From: Rhizocola hellebori
GTDB lineage: Bacteria > Actinomycetota > Actinomycetes > Mycobacteriales > Micromonosporaceae
Reading direction: 5' to 3'
Assembly: GCF_016862955.1 (NCBI RefSeq)
Contig: NZ_BONY01000026.1
Coordinates: 1-64,000, forward strand
DNA length: 64,000 bases
In this document: positions 19,296 through 27,810 of the stretch, piece by piece
Position numbering within the stretch: position 1 is the stretch's first letter
How the letters are laid out: each line of letters starts with the position of its first letter
Position numbers and translations under genes: made by a program
The notes under the pieces: model-generated
What the model saw: the letters and a program-made list of their open reading frames with translations, nothing else
Database searches by the model: none
What the model was told of the DNA's origin: nothing

Positions 19296-21030
19296 CCGCC
19301 TCCTTGGGCTTGGCGTCCACGCCGGCCTCCTTGCGCTGCTGACCCGTGATCGGGGTCGGCGCGCCGGTGAGCGGGTCGAAACCGTTGCCCGACTTGGGAA
19401 ACGCGATGACGTCACGGATCGAGTCGGTGCCCGCGATAACCATGCAGACCCTGTCCCAGCCGAAGGCGATGCCGCCGTGCGGCGGGGGGCCGTATTGGAA
19501 TGCGTCGAGCAGGAAGCCGAACTTGTCCTTCGCCTCCGCCTCGGTGATGCCCAGCAGGGTGAAGACGCGCCTCTGCACATCGCCACGATGGATACGGATC
19601 GAGCCACCGCCGATCTCGTTGCCGTTGCAGACGATGTCGTAGGCGTAGGCAAGCGCCTTGTCCGGCGCCTCCTCGAACCGGTCGAGCCACTCCTCGTTCG
19701 GTGAGGTGAACGGGTGGTGCACGGCCGTCCAGGCACCGTCGTCAGTCTTTTCGAACATGGGGGCGTCGACGATCCAGCAGAAGGCCCAGGCGCTCTCGTC
19801 AATCAGGTTGGCGCGCTTGGCGATTTCGATGCGCGCCGCGCCGAGCAGCTCCTGCGACGCGTGCCGGGCACCGGCCGCGAAGAAGACCGCGTCGCCGGGC
19901 TTGGCCCCGACCGCGTCGGCCAGGCCGGTCAGGTGCGCCTCGGACAGGTTCTTGGCCACCGGGCCACGCGCCTCGCCGGTTTCCGCGTCGAGCACGACGT
20001 AGGCCAGCCCGCGCGCCCCGCGCGCCTTGGCCCAGTCCTGCCAGCCGTCGAGCTCCTTGCGGGTCTGGGCGGCCCCGCCGGGCATCACGACCGCGCCCAC
20101 GTAGTCGGCTTGGAACACGCGGAAGTCGGTACCCGCAAAATAGGCAGTTAGGTCTTTCAATTCCACCGAGTAGCGCAGGTCGGGCTTGTCCGAGCCGTAA
20201 CGGTCCATAGCCTCGTGGTAGGTGATGCGGGGCAACGGCGCCTGCAGCTCGTAACCGGCCAGCTCCTTCCAGAGCGCGCCCACGATCGCCTCGCCCAGCT
20301 CGATGATGTCGTCCTGGGTCACGAAGGACATCTCGATGTCGAGCTGGGTGAACTCGGGCTGGCGGTCGGCGCGGAAGTCCTCGTCGCGGTAGCAGCGCGC
20401 GATCTGGTAGTAGCGCTCCATCCCGGCCACCATCAACAGCTGCTTGAACAGCTGGGGCGACTGCGGCAGGGCGTACCAGGAACCGGGCTGAAGCCGAACG
20501 GGGACAAGGAAGTCGCGCGCGCCTTCGGGGGTCGACCGGGTCAGCGTCGGCGTCTCGATCTCCAGGAACTCCCGCTCGCCCAGCACCTCGCGGGCGATGG
20601 CGTTGGCTCGCGACCTCAGCTTGATGTAGCGAGCCTGGGTGTCGCGGCGCAGGTCGAGGTAGCGGTGGCGCAGGCGCGCCTCCTCGCCGACGGTGACGTG
20701 CTCGTCGATCGGGAACGGCAGCGGCGCGGCCTCGGAGAGCACCTCGAGATCGGTGACTGTGACCTCGATCGCACCGGTGGGCAGCTCCGGGTTCTCGTTG
20801 CCCTCCGGACGCGCCCCGACCGTGCCGGTCACCTTGACGCAGAACTCGTTGCGCAGCGCGTGCGCCTCCTCGGTGGACCTGAAGACGATCTGCACCACGC
20901 CGGAGCCGTCGCGCAGATCGATGAAGGTGACGCCTCCATGATCGCGACGTCGGGCCACCCAGCCCGCGAGAGTCACTGTCTGCCCCGCGTGTTCGGCACG
21001 AAGGGTCCCGGCTTGGTGTGTACGGATCAT
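19285..21030 (-). CDS. aspS: Aspartyl-tRNA synthetase
   Basis: A 581-residue class II synthetase of the bacterial type with the GAD insertion. The anticodon-binding OB domain begins [18 protein letters not shown]. Motif 2 lies around [20 protein letters not shown] and motif 3 in [13 protein letters not shown] near the C-terminus. Many actinobacterial enzymes of this type are non-discriminating and also load Asp onto tRNA-Asn; no asnS or gatCAB is in this window, so that stays open. The ATG at 21030 is chosen because it starts the family-like sequence and has TAGAAT 7 nt upstream. Confidence 0.96.
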   Translation of the reverse strand: MIRTHQAGTLRAEHAGQTVTLAGWVARRRDHGGVTFIDLRDGSGVVQIVFRSTEEAHALRNEFCVKVTGTVGARPEGNENPELPTGAIEVTVTDLEVLSEAAPLPFPIDEHVTVGEEARLRHRYLDLRRDTQARYIKLRSRANAIAREVLGEREFLEIETPTLTRSTPEGARDFLVPVRLQPGSWYALPQSPQLFKQLLMVAGMERYYQIARCYRDEDFRADRQPEFTQLDIEMSFVTQDDIIELGEAIVGALWKELAGYELQAPLPRITYHEAMDRYGSDKPDLRYSVELKDLTAYFAGTDFRVFQADYVGAVVMPGGAAQTRKELDGWQDWAKARGARGLAYVVLDAETGEARGPVAKNLSEAHLTGLADAVGAKPGDAVFFAAGARHASQELLGAARIEIAKRANLIDESAWAFCWIVDAPMFEKTDDGAWTAVHHPFTSPNEEWLDRFEEAPDKALAYAYDIVCNGNEIGGGSIRIHRGDVQRRVFTLLGITEAEAKDKFGFLLDAFQYGPPPHGGIAFGWDRVCMVIAGTDSIRDVIAFPKSGNGFDPLTGAPTPITGQQRKEAGVDAKPKEAVKA

Positions 21031-21037
21031 GGTGCCC

Positions 21038-21043
21038 ATTCTA
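21038..21043 (-). promoter_or_regulatory. Leaderless -10 element (TAGAAT) of aspS
   Basis: On the minus strand TAGAAT is followed by 7 nt and the ATG at 21030. The hexamer overlaps the stop codon of the upstream gene (21041-21043). Confidence 0.55.
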
Positions 21044-21526
21044 GGGTTCGAGGAACGACACCTCGGCGTAGGGCCTGCCTTCCCACCAGTGACAGTCGAC
21101 GATGGTGTATCTGCCACCGGGTTTGAGGAATTTCAGGACCAGCCGCTGCGGCTGGGGCTGCTCCTGCGTGATCGTGTACCCGTCGCGGGCCGCCGAGGAC
21201 ACCAGGCTCACCACGCCGCCCGAGATGCGCACGGTCGCCGTCCCGCCGGTCACGTCAAACGAACGGGTGAAAGCCCCATTGCTGTATGCCCATCCGTCGT
21301 ACATGGAAGGTTTCGGCTTCGGCGCCGCACTCGACGGGCGCGCCGGGCTCGGCGAGGCCGGCGACGCCGGAACGAAAATCACTGTTGGCGAAGGGGAAGC
21401 CGGCATCGGTACCGCGGCGAAACTCGACGACAGCAACGGGCGCAGGCCCCACCACACGGCGAAGGCGGCAAGGACGGTCAGCACCGCCCAGCCCACCGCG
21501 TAGAAAAACGCCCGCTGAGACCGCAT
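21041..21526 (-). CDS. Membrane-anchored secreted protein of unknown function
   Basis: A 161-residue protein with an N-terminal membrane anchor ([19 protein letters not shown]) and a Pro/Ser/Ala-rich linker. The C-terminal domain of about 90 residues is predicted to be beta-rich ([37 protein letters not shown]). No family was recognised. It is divergent from the response-regulator gene with 34 bp between the starts, so the two-component system could regulate it; that is inference. It lies 10 bp before the aspS start. Confidence 0.7.
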   Translation of the reverse strand: MRSQRAFFYAVGWAVLTVLAAFAVWWGLRPLLSSSFAAVPMPASPSPTVIFVPASPASPSPARPSSAAPKPKPSMYDGWAYSNGAFTRSFDVTGGTATVRISGGVVSLVSSAARDGYTITQEQPQPQRLVLKFLKPGGRYTIVDCHWWEGRPYAEVSFLEP

Positions 21527-21548
21527 TCGCTCATTGAACCCGAAGGAC

Positions 21549-21554
21549 TAAGGT
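21549..21554 (+). promoter_or_regulatory. Leaderless -10 element (TAAGGT) of the response-regulator gene
   Basis: TAAGGT is followed by 6 nt and the ATG at 21561; no Shine-Dalgarno is present. Confidence 0.5.
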
Positions 21555-21560
21555 CCCACC

Positions 21561-22259
21561 ATGCCCCTCGTACTCATCGTTGAGGACGACCCGATCATCC
21601 GCGAGGCCCTGAGCGACGCCCTGGCCGGCGCGGGGCATGTGGTGCGTGCCGTCGACAGCGCCCTGGCCGGCCTGCGCCAGCTCCGCCAGGAGCCACCTGA
21701 CCTGGTGATTCTCGACCTCGGGCTGCCAGATCTCGATGGCGCCGACGCGCTGCGGATGCTTCGCGCGATCACCAACGTGCCGGTCATCGTCGCCACCGCC
21801 CGCCGAGGCGAGGTGGAGGCCATCCGGCTGCTCAACGCGGGCGCCGACGACTATCTGACCAAGCCGTTCTCCGCCGCTCACGTGCTGGCGCGGGTGTCGG
21901 CGGTGCTGCGCCGCACCGGCGCCCGCACCGAGCCCGAGTTCGCCGTGGTCGAGATTGGACCGCTGCGCCTCGACGAAGGCGCCCGCGCCGCCAGCCTGGA
22001 CGGGGTTCCGCTCACCCTGACCCGCAAGGAATACGACGTGCTGGCCTACCTCGCGGCCCGCCCCGGCCGGGTGGTGACCCGCAAAGAGCTGTTCACCGAG
22101 GTGTGGCAGCAGCCGTTCGTCGGCGCCGACCAGACCCTCGACGTGCACCTGTCGTGGTTGCGCCGCAAGCTCGGCGAGACCGCGGCCCAGCCCCGCCTGC
22201 TGCGCACCGTCCGCGGTGTCGGCGTCATGCTGGTGCCACCGGGTCCTTCGGTCGCATGA
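21561..22259 (+). CDS. OmpR/PhoB-family response regulator
   Basis: A 232-residue regulator. The receiver domain has the acidic pair VEDD near the N-terminus, the phosphoacceptor Asp in VILDLGLPDLDG, a Thr in VIVATAR and the conserved Lys in YLTKPFS. The winged-helix output domain includes LTRKEYDVLAYLAARPGRVV, DVHLSWLRRKLGE and TVRGVGVML. The partner kinase follows at 22309, bridged by an 18-codon ORF that overlaps both genes. Confidence 0.94.
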   Translation: MPLVLIVEDDPIIREALSDALAGAGHVVRAVDSALAGLRQLRQEPPDLVILDLGLPDLDGADALRMLRAITNVPVIVATARRGEVEAIRLLNAGADDYLTKPFSAAHVLARVSAVLRRTGARTEPEFAVVEIGPLRLDEGARAASLDGVPLTLTRKEYDVLAYLAARPGRVVTRKELFTEVWQQPFVGADQTLDVHLSWLRRKLGETAAQPRLLRTVRGVGVMLVPPGPSVA

Positions 22260-22312
22260 GCAGGCTCGCCCTCACCGCAGCTGATGGCCTCCGGCACGAG
22301 GCGTTGGCATGA
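22256..22312 (+). CDS. 18-residue coupling ORF between regulator and kinase (putative)
   Basis: The ATG overlaps the response-regulator stop as ATGA, and the TGA overlaps the kinase start, again as ATGA. The peptide would be MSRLALTAADGLRHEALA. It could let ribosomes pass from one gene to the next without leaving the message. The kinase also has its own GAGG 7 nt upstream, so the small ORF may be non-functional. Confidence 0.3.
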   Translation: MSRLALTAADGLRHEALA

Positions 22313-23208
22313 GGGGCACGCTGATCCGCGCCACGCTTGCGGTGACATCGATGATTGCCATCGCGTTCGGGGTGCCGACCGCGTTGGCCATCAAGCAGAT
22401 CGCGCACGACCGGGCGCTCGTGGACGCCCGTGCCCGCGCCGTCGCGCAGGGCCGCGATCCAGCGACGGCAACCCTTGACAGCGCGGCACTTCAGCCCGGC
22501 GTGGCCCGCGCGTGGTGGACGATGGGCGCGATCGCCGCGGTGCTCATCGCCGGCTCGGTGGCCGCCGCCGACCGGCTTGGCGTGCGGGCGATCCGCGCCA
22601 TGGACGCCGAACGCGAGGTCGCCGCCGACCTGTCCCACCGCCTCCGGACACCGCTGACCGCGCTGCGGCTCGACGCCGATGCTCTGCCCGCGGGTCCCGT
22701 CGCCGCCCGGATGCGCCAAGCCGTGGAGGCGCTTGACGCGGAAATCGACGCCATCATCCTCAGCGCCCGCAGCTCCTCCGCCGCCCGCGCGGTGGAAAAG
22801 ACCGACCTTGTCGACGTCCTCGCCGATCGGCTCGCTTTCTGGGCCGTGCTGGCAGAAGATCATGGGCGAGATTTTCGGGTACTGGGCGCAGACCACCCCG
22901 TCTACCTGCCAGTCCCCCGAGCCGACGTGATAGCGGCGGTGGATGCCTTGCTGGGCAACGTTTTCGCGCACACCCCGCAGTCGACCCCGTTCCGCGTCAC
23001 GGTCTCGGCCGGCGGGCTGGTCGTCGAGGACGGCGGCCCCGGCATAGCCAACGCCGCCACCGCCATGCAGCGCGGCACCAGCTCCGACGGCTCGACCGGC
23101 ATCGGCCTGGACATCGTGGCCCGCATCGCCCGCCTGTCCGGCGGCCGGGTCGATATCGGCCGCAGCGACCTGGGCGGCGCCCGCATCACGCTCACCCTGC
23201 CCCATTGA
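22309..23208 (+). CDS. Compact sensor histidine kinase
   Basis: A 299-residue kinase with two transmembrane helices (about residues 8-28 and 68-87) and only about 40 residues between them. H-box ADLSHRLRTPLTALRL has phospho-His110; the N-box is DALLGNVFAHTP, G1 is VEDGGPGI and G2 is GSTGIGLDIV. TM2 and the H-box are separated by only about 22 residues, so there is no full HAMP domain. The tiny outer loop suggests sensing in the membrane or through a partner. It pairs with the regulator at 21561. Confidence 0.9.
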   Translation: MRGTLIRATLAVTSMIAIAFGVPTALAIKQIAHDRALVDARARAVAQGRDPATATLDSAALQPGVARAWWTMGAIAAVLIAGSVAAADRLGVRAIRAMDAEREVAADLSHRLRTPLTALRLDADALPAGPVAARMRQAVEALDAEIDAIILSARSSSAARAVEKTDLVDVLADRLAFWAVLAEDHGRDFRVLGADHPVYLPVPRADVIAAVDALLGNVFAHTPQSTPFRVTVSAGGLVVEDGGPGIANAATAMQRGTSSDGSTGIGLDIVARIARLSGGRVDIGRSDLGGARITLTLPH

Positions 23209-23270
23209 ACCCGTGCCCAGATACGTAGTATCAGCATGTTTGTGCTGGTAGAAGCGTTATCGGGGGCGTC

Positions 23271-24494
23271 GTGGGCACGAGTATTCCGTGGCAAATTTCA
23301 TCGTCGATGGTCGATGTTCCGGAGGGTTTGCTGCGCGCTCGCCACCGAGACCCCTACCCCTATTTCGAGTGGCTTCGCGAACACGCGCCGCTGTTGCGGG
23401 AGGACAAGCCCAGCGGTTTGACCGTGTGGCACGTCTCCCGGTACGCCGACGTGCGCTCGCTGCTGTCCGACACGCGCCTCAGCAAACGCCCGGACCTGCT
23501 TCCGGCCTATGTTGCCGGACCCGCCGGGCTCAACGAGCATCTCGTGCACGCCGACCCTCCCGAGCACACCCGGCTGCGCGCGCTGGTCAACACGGCCTTC
23601 ATCCCGCGGCGCATCGCCGCGCTCGAGCCGCTGATCCATGACACCGCCGCAGGCCTGCTGGCCCAGTTCGCCGATTCCGGTGTGGCCGACCTCATCGAGG
23701 ATTTCGCCATGCCGCTCACCTTCACCCTCATCTGCACCATCCTTGGCGTGCCCGCCGAGGGGAACACCGCGCGCACCCGTGAAGTGCTTGCCCACACGGT
23801 GAATCCGGTCGCCAGCTCCGCGCAGCGGGCAGCGCATGAACGCGAGCTGCTCGACTATCTCGTGGCGCTGGTGGCTCACAAGCGCCGCGCCGGCCCCGTG
23901 GCCGAGGCGGATCTGCTCGGCGCGCTGATCGCGGCCAGCGATGAAGGCGGCACGCTCAGCGAGTCCGAACTGGTCGGCACGGCCTACCTGTTGCTGCTCG
24001 TCGGCCACGACACCACGGTCAACCTCATCGGCAACGGCATGCTCGCGCTGCTTCGCCATCCCCATGAGCTGCAACGCCTTCGCGACAACCCCGGCCTGAT
24101 GCCTACCGCGATCGAGGAGCTGCTGCGCTACGACTCGCCTGTTCGCGACGCGACTTTCCGGGTTTGCGTCAAGCCGATCGAGCTCGCCCACGGCTTGATA
24201 TCCCCGGGCGCCATCGTCAGCCTGCTCATCGGCTCGGCCAATCACGACTGGGACCAGTTCGACTCCCCGGGCCGGCTGGACCTGAGCCGCAGCCCCAATG
24301 AGCACCTGGCTTTCGGCCGCGGGCCACATTTCTGCATCGGCGCCGCGCTGGCCCGGATGGAAGGCGCCATCGCGTTCCGGCTCCTGCTGGACCGGTTCGG
24401 TGACATCGGTCTGGCTGTCCCGCCGCAGGACCTGGCCTGGCGTCCGTCGCGGGTGATGCGCGGCCTGTACCGGCTTCCGGTTCTGGTGGGCTGA
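23271..24494 (+). CDS. Cytochrome P450
   Basis: A 407-residue soluble bacterial P450. The haem loop FGRGPHFCIGAALAR has the thiolate ligand Cys355. The I-helix motif is LVGHDTT, with His before the acid-alcohol pair, and the K-helix ExxR is EELLR. HLVHADPPEHTRLRAL is the C-helix signature. The GTG at 23271 follows a G-rich GGGGG; an ATG at 23307 is an alternative. A crotonase gene starts 2 nt after its stop, so the two are probably cotranscribed, but no ferredoxin or reductase gene is nearby. Substrate unknown. Confidence 0.92.
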   Translation: MGTSIPWQISSSMVDVPEGLLRARHRDPYPYFEWLREHAPLLREDKPSGLTVWHVSRYADVRSLLSDTRLSKRPDLLPAYVAGPAGLNEHLVHADPPEHTRLRALVNTAFIPRRIAALEPLIHDTAAGLLAQFADSGVADLIEDFAMPLTFTLICTILGVPAEGNTARTREVLAHTVNPVASSAQRAAHERELLDYLVALVAHKRRAGPVAEADLLGALIAASDEGGTLSESELVGTAYLLLLVGHDTTVNLIGNGMLALLRHPHELQRLRDNPGLMPTAIEELLRYDSPVRDATFRVCVKPIELAHGLISPGAIVSLLIGSANHDWDQFDSPGRLDLSRSPNEHLAFGRGPHFCIGAALARMEGAIAFRLLLDRFGDIGLAVPPQDLAWRPSRVMRGLYRLPVLVG

Positions 24495-24496
24495 CC

Positions 24497-25267
24497 ATGA
24501 CCTCCACCCATGTCGAGACCGCGGTCGTCGGCACCGCCGTCACCGGTACCACCCTGGTCATCACCATCAACCGCCCGCACGCCCGCAACGCCATCGATCG
24601 GGCCGTGGCGGAGCAGATCAGCGCGGCCGTGGACCGCCTGGAACGCGAGTCCGACCTGGCGGTCGGCATCCTCACCGGCGCGGGCAGCACCTTCTGCTCC
24701 GGAATGGACCTCAAAGCCTTTGCCACTCAAGGGTTCCCGTTCATCGGCGAGCGCGGGCTGGCCGGGATCACCCGCGTTCAGCGCACCAAGCCGCTCATCG
24801 CCGCGGTGGAGGGTTACGCCGTCGCGGGTGGGTGCGAGCTGGCCCTCGCCTGCGACCTGATCGTCGCCAGCGGCACGGCCGTCTTCGGCCTGCCCGAGGT
24901 GACTCGCGGCCTGGTCGCCAGCGAAGGGGGCGCCATCCGGCTGCCCAAACGTCTCCCCTATCACGTGGCCATGCACATGCTGTTGACCGGAGACACCTTG
25001 GACGCGGCCGCAGCGGCCCGGTTGGGGCTCGTCAGCCAGCTGGCCGCACCGGGCGAGGCGCTCACTGACGCCATCGATCTGGCCGCCCGAATCGCCCACA
25101 ACGCACCGCTGGCCGTCGCCGCCACTCTGCGCATCGCCGCTTTGAACGACAGCGACGCCTTTACCGTCCAGGACCGCATCGCGGCCCCGGTTGCCGCCTC
25201 CCAGGACGCACGCGAAGGCGCCCAAGCGTTCGCCGAGAAACGCCCGCCCCGCTGGCAGGGCCACTGA
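24497..25267 (+). CDS. Enoyl-CoA hydratase/isomerase (crotonase) family protein
   Basis: A 256-residue crotonase-fold protein. The oxyanion-hole region is FCSGMDLKAFA and EGYAVAGGCELALACDL; a Glu follows in LPEVTRGLVASEGG near the position of a catalytic Glu. The C-terminus FAEKRPPRWQGH is typical of short-chain crotonases in actinobacteria. It starts 2 nt after the P450 stop, suggesting joint use in acyl-CoA or steroid/terpenoid-like degradation; the substrate cannot be read from the sequence. Confidence 0.9.
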   Translation: MTSTHVETAVVGTAVTGTTLVITINRPHARNAIDRAVAEQISAAVDRLERESDLAVGILTGAGSTFCSGMDLKAFATQGFPFIGERGLAGITRVQRTKPLIAAVEGYAVAGGCELALACDLIVASGTAVFGLPEVTRGLVASEGGAIRLPKRLPYHVAMHMLLTGDTLDAAAAARLGLVSQLAAPGEALTDAIDLAARIAHNAPLAVAATLRIAALNDSDAFTVQDRIAAPVAASQDAREGAQAFAEKRPPRWQGH

Positions 25268-25393
25268 ACCAAAGCGGGGCGTGTTCGTCTGCCGCTGCCC
25301 CTGGGCCGCCGCGCCCGAGGCAGCTGGCCATACGCGCACGGCCGGTAACGTTGGGCGGGCTGCTGCCCACCTACTCGCCTCGGGAGCCTTCCG

Positions 25394-26167
25394 ATGGAGC
25401 TGACGCCTGTCACGGACCTGCCCGCCCTGCTCGGGGGCGACGAGGTGGACGGTCTCGACCGGCCGCTTTTGACATATTGCGACGATGCGACAGGTGAGCG
25501 CACCGAGCTCACCGCGAAGGCGTTGGGCGGCTGGGCGGCCAGAACAGCGGGGCTGCTGCGCGAAGGCTGTGGATTGAATGCCGGGGCGCGGGCCGCGGTG
25601 CTGCTGCCGCCGCATTGGCAGACCGCGGCCGTTCTGTTGGGTGCCTGGTCGATCGGGGTTGCCGTGTCGTTCAGGCCGTGGGCCACGGCGGGTCTGGCGC
25701 CGGTCGGTCAGGGCGCGGATCTGCCGTTGGATGCGGTGTTCGTTTCGCGTATCCGGCTGGACAGTTGGCTTGAGGTGGTGCCGGAGGCCCCGAATCGCTT
25801 TGTGCTTGGCCTTGCACCCAACGGCGCGGCGCTAGACGAAATCCCGGCCGGCTACCGGGATTTCATCGCCGAGGCCGGCCGCTACACCACCACTCTGCCG
25901 GGGTATGGGTCGATCGGGTCAGGCGACGCGGCAAGCCCCGACGGCACGACCTACCGGCAGTGGGGTGGGATCGCCCACGAAATCGCAGCTCGCCTGGACC
26001 TTCGTGCGGGCGATCGGCTGCTGGTGGATGTGGCCAAACATGAACAGCCCGTCGTGTGGCTGCTCGCACCGCTGGCGGCGGGCGCGTCGGTGGTGCTTTG
26101 CGCCAACCTCGATCCTGACACCGTTGCGGCTCGGGCCGCCGCCGAAGGTGTTACCCGGGTCCTCTAG
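25394..26167 (+). CDS. TIGR03089 family protein (degenerate AMP-binding domain)
   Basis: A 257-residue protein matching the actinobacterial TIGR03089 family. It resembles the N-terminal half of acyl-CoA synthetases: VLLPPHWQTAAVLLGAWSIG, then LRAGDRLLVDVAKHEQPVVW and APLAAGASVVLC. It lacks the P-loop-like TSGTTG motif, so adenylation is unlikely. GGGAG lies 7 nt before the ATG. Its stop overlaps the nagZ stop: both TAG codons sit in the palindrome CTAG at 26164-26167. Confidence 0.85.
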   Translation: MELTPVTDLPALLGGDEVDGLDRPLLTYCDDATGERTELTAKALGGWAARTAGLLREGCGLNAGARAAVLLPPHWQTAAVLLGAWSIGVAVSFRPWATAGLAPVGQGADLPLDAVFVSRIRLDSWLEVVPEAPNRFVLGLAPNGAALDEIPAGYRDFIAEAGRYTTTLPGYGSIGSGDAASPDGTTYRQWGGIAHEIAARLDLRAGDRLLVDVAKHEQPVVWLLAPLAAGASVVLCANLDPDTVAARAAAEGVTRVL

Positions 26168-27684
26168 CCGGCGAGGACCTCGGCGGCGGCGGTGCCGCAA
26201 ACCGTTGCGGCGCCGTAGGTTGCGAGGTGCGCGGCGCCGATCGGGTCGCCTGTGGTGACTCCCATCTCGACCACGATGGTCTCGGGCCGGATGGCTACCA
26301 CCTTGCCCAGCAACGCATTCAGCCACGGGTGGCGGTGCGGGTCGCGGCAGACCAGGACCGGGATCCGGCCGTCGGCTCCGGCGAGAACGTCGTCAGCCGT
26401 TGCGCCTTCAGCCAGCCGGACCACGGTGGTGTCGGGGCGAAGCGCGCGCAGCGGCGCGCCCAGCCCCCACGGGGTGCGCGGCTCGATCGCGAGGTTGGTA
26501 CCGGTGGTGAACTCCACCACGTGGGCGGGCCCGGTCAGCCGGGCCGGCCCGGTGATGCGCAGCGCCCGGCGGGCGGCGGTCAGCCCGACGGTGGTTCCGG
26601 CGGCCGGCCAGGAGTCGCCTGCGGCCTTGCGCACGCCGCGGGCGGCAGCGCTGGCGACGGCGAAGTCGGCGACCCGCTGGGCGGCCTCGACCAAGCGCTG
26701 TTCGCTGATCGTCCCGTCGATGACCGCGTCGACGATGGCGTCGCGTACGGCCACCGCGGTCTGCTCGTCGTAGTTCTCCCCGCCGATGCAGATGGCGTCG
26801 GCCCCGGCGGCGACCGCAAGCGCCCCGGCCCGGGCCAGACCGTAGCGCTGCGCCACCGAGGCCATCTCGATGGCGTCGGTGACCACCAGCCCGGTGAAGC
26901 CCAGCCTGGTGCGCAACAGGTCCACCAGCACAGCTGTGCTCATCGTGGCCGGGTAATCGGCGTCCAGCGCCGGTACCAGCAGGTGCGCGGTCATGATGGC
27001 GCGCACCCCGGCGTCAATCGCCGCCCGGAAAGGGGGCAGCTCCACTGAGTCCAATCGCGACAGTTCGGCCTCGATGATGGGCAGTCCGTGGTGGGAGTCC
27101 ACCCCGGTGTCGCCGTGGCCGGGGAAGTGCTTGGCGCAGGCGGCCACCCCGGTCGACTGCAGCCCGCGCACCCACGCCGCGGTGTGCCGGGCGACCAGGC
27201 CCGGGTCGGATCCGAACGACCGCACGCCGATGACGGGGTTGGCCGGGTTGTTGTTGACGTCGGCGGTGGGCGCGTAGTTCATGGTGATCCCGGCAGCGGC
27301 CAGCTGCGCGCCGATGTCGGCCGCCACGATTTCGGTCAGCGCCGGATCGTCGACCTGGCCCAGCGCGTAGTTGCCCGGACGCTGGCTGCCGCGCTCGAAG
27401 TCCAGGCGGGTGACGTCGCCCGACTCCTCGTCCACGGCGATCATCACGTCGGGGTTTTCCGCGGCCAGCGCCGCCGTCAGCGCGGCGAGCTGCTCCGGGT
27501 TGGCGATGTTGCGGGAGAAAAGGACAACGCCGCCGAGGCCGTGCGCCAAGCGCCGCCGGATCCAATCCGGCGGCGTGGTTCCCTCGAAAGCGGGCTGCAA
27601 CAGCGCATCCGCCAGGCGCATCAAGCGGGGGTCGCGTCGATGACTTCTGACCCCCGCCGGAGACGTAGATGACGTCGCAGTCAT
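26164..27684 (-). CDS. nagZ: Glycoside hydrolase family 3 beta-N-acetylhexosaminidase (NagZ-like)
   Basis: A 506-residue GH3 enzyme for removing N-acetylglucosamine from cell-wall muropeptides. The signature KHFPGHGDTGVDSHHGLP contains the catalytic Asp-His pair of NagZ-type enzymes, and VVTDAIEMASV carries the nucleophile Asp. A C-terminal extension of about 170 residues follows the barrel, making it longer than enterobacterial NagZ. No signal peptide is obvious. The ATG at 27684 begins at the edge of a hairpin; a GTG at 27726 and an ATG at 27621 are other in-frame starts. It is downstream of hisS with a structured 126-bp gap. Confidence 0.9.
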   Translation of the reverse strand: MTATSSTSPAGVRSHRRDPRLMRLADALLQPAFEGTTPPDWIRRRLAHGLGGVVLFSRNIANPEQLAALTAALAAENPDVMIAVDEESGDVTRLDFERGSQRPGNYALGQVDDPALTEIVAADIGAQLAAAGITMNYAPTADVNNNPANPVIGVRSFGSDPGLVARHTAAWVRGLQSTGVAACAKHFPGHGDTGVDSHHGLPIIEAELSRLDSVELPPFRAAIDAGVRAIMTAHLLVPALDADYPATMSTAVLVDLLRTRLGFTGLVVTDAIEMASVAQRYGLARAGALAVAAGADAICIGGENYDEQTAVAVRDAIVDAVIDGTISEQRLVEAAQRVADFAVASAAARGVRKAAGDSWPAAGTTVGLTAARRALRITGPARLTGPAHVVEFTTGTNLAIEPRTPWGLGAPLRALRPDTTVVRLAEGATADDVLAGADGRIPVLVCRDPHRHPWLNALLGKVVAIRPETIVVEMGVTTGDPIGAAHLATYGAATVCGTAAAEVLAG

Positions 27685-27734
27685 ACCGCAGTGGCCCCCC
27701 AGGTGAGAGAACGTCGCGGGGGCCACACAGACAT
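27681..27734 (-). CDS. 17-residue leader ORF upstream of nagZ (putative)
   Basis: The ORF starts at the ATG in the second copy of TGCGGTATG and reads MSVWPPRRSLTWGATAV. Its TGA overlaps the nagZ ATG as ATGA. It runs straight through the proximal hairpin, so a translating ribosome would melt that hairpin and arrive at the nagZ start. Confidence 0.35.
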   Translation of the reverse strand: MSVWPPRRSLTWGATAV

Positions 27735-27791
27735 ACCGCAGTGGCCCACGACGACGTTCTAGGTCGAAAACCTAAACGTCTGTTGGGCCAC
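27682..27791 (-). promoter_or_regulatory. Tandem-hairpin leader of nagZ
   Basis: The 16-bp sequence CATACCGCAGTGGCCC occurs at 27682-27697 and 27732-27747. Each copy opens a hairpin: GTGGCCCCC (27691-27699) pairs with GGGGGCCAC (27718-27726), and GTGGCCCA (27741-27748) pairs with TGGGCCAC (27784-27791). Inside the second, ACGTTCTAGGT (27754-27764) pairs with ACCTAAACGT (27770-27779) around a CGAAA loop. AT-rich DNA at 27790-27820 could hold the promoter. The distal hairpin may also end hisS transcripts, but it lacks a U tract. Confidence 0.55.
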
Positions 27792-27810
27792 AGACTATTA
27801 CTAAACTTTA

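Noticed and set aside
27741-27791. Simple intrinsic terminator for hisS
   Set aside because: The stem is strong but has no U tract, and it is one of two duplicated hairpins leading into nagZ, so a leader role fits better; termination is not excluded.
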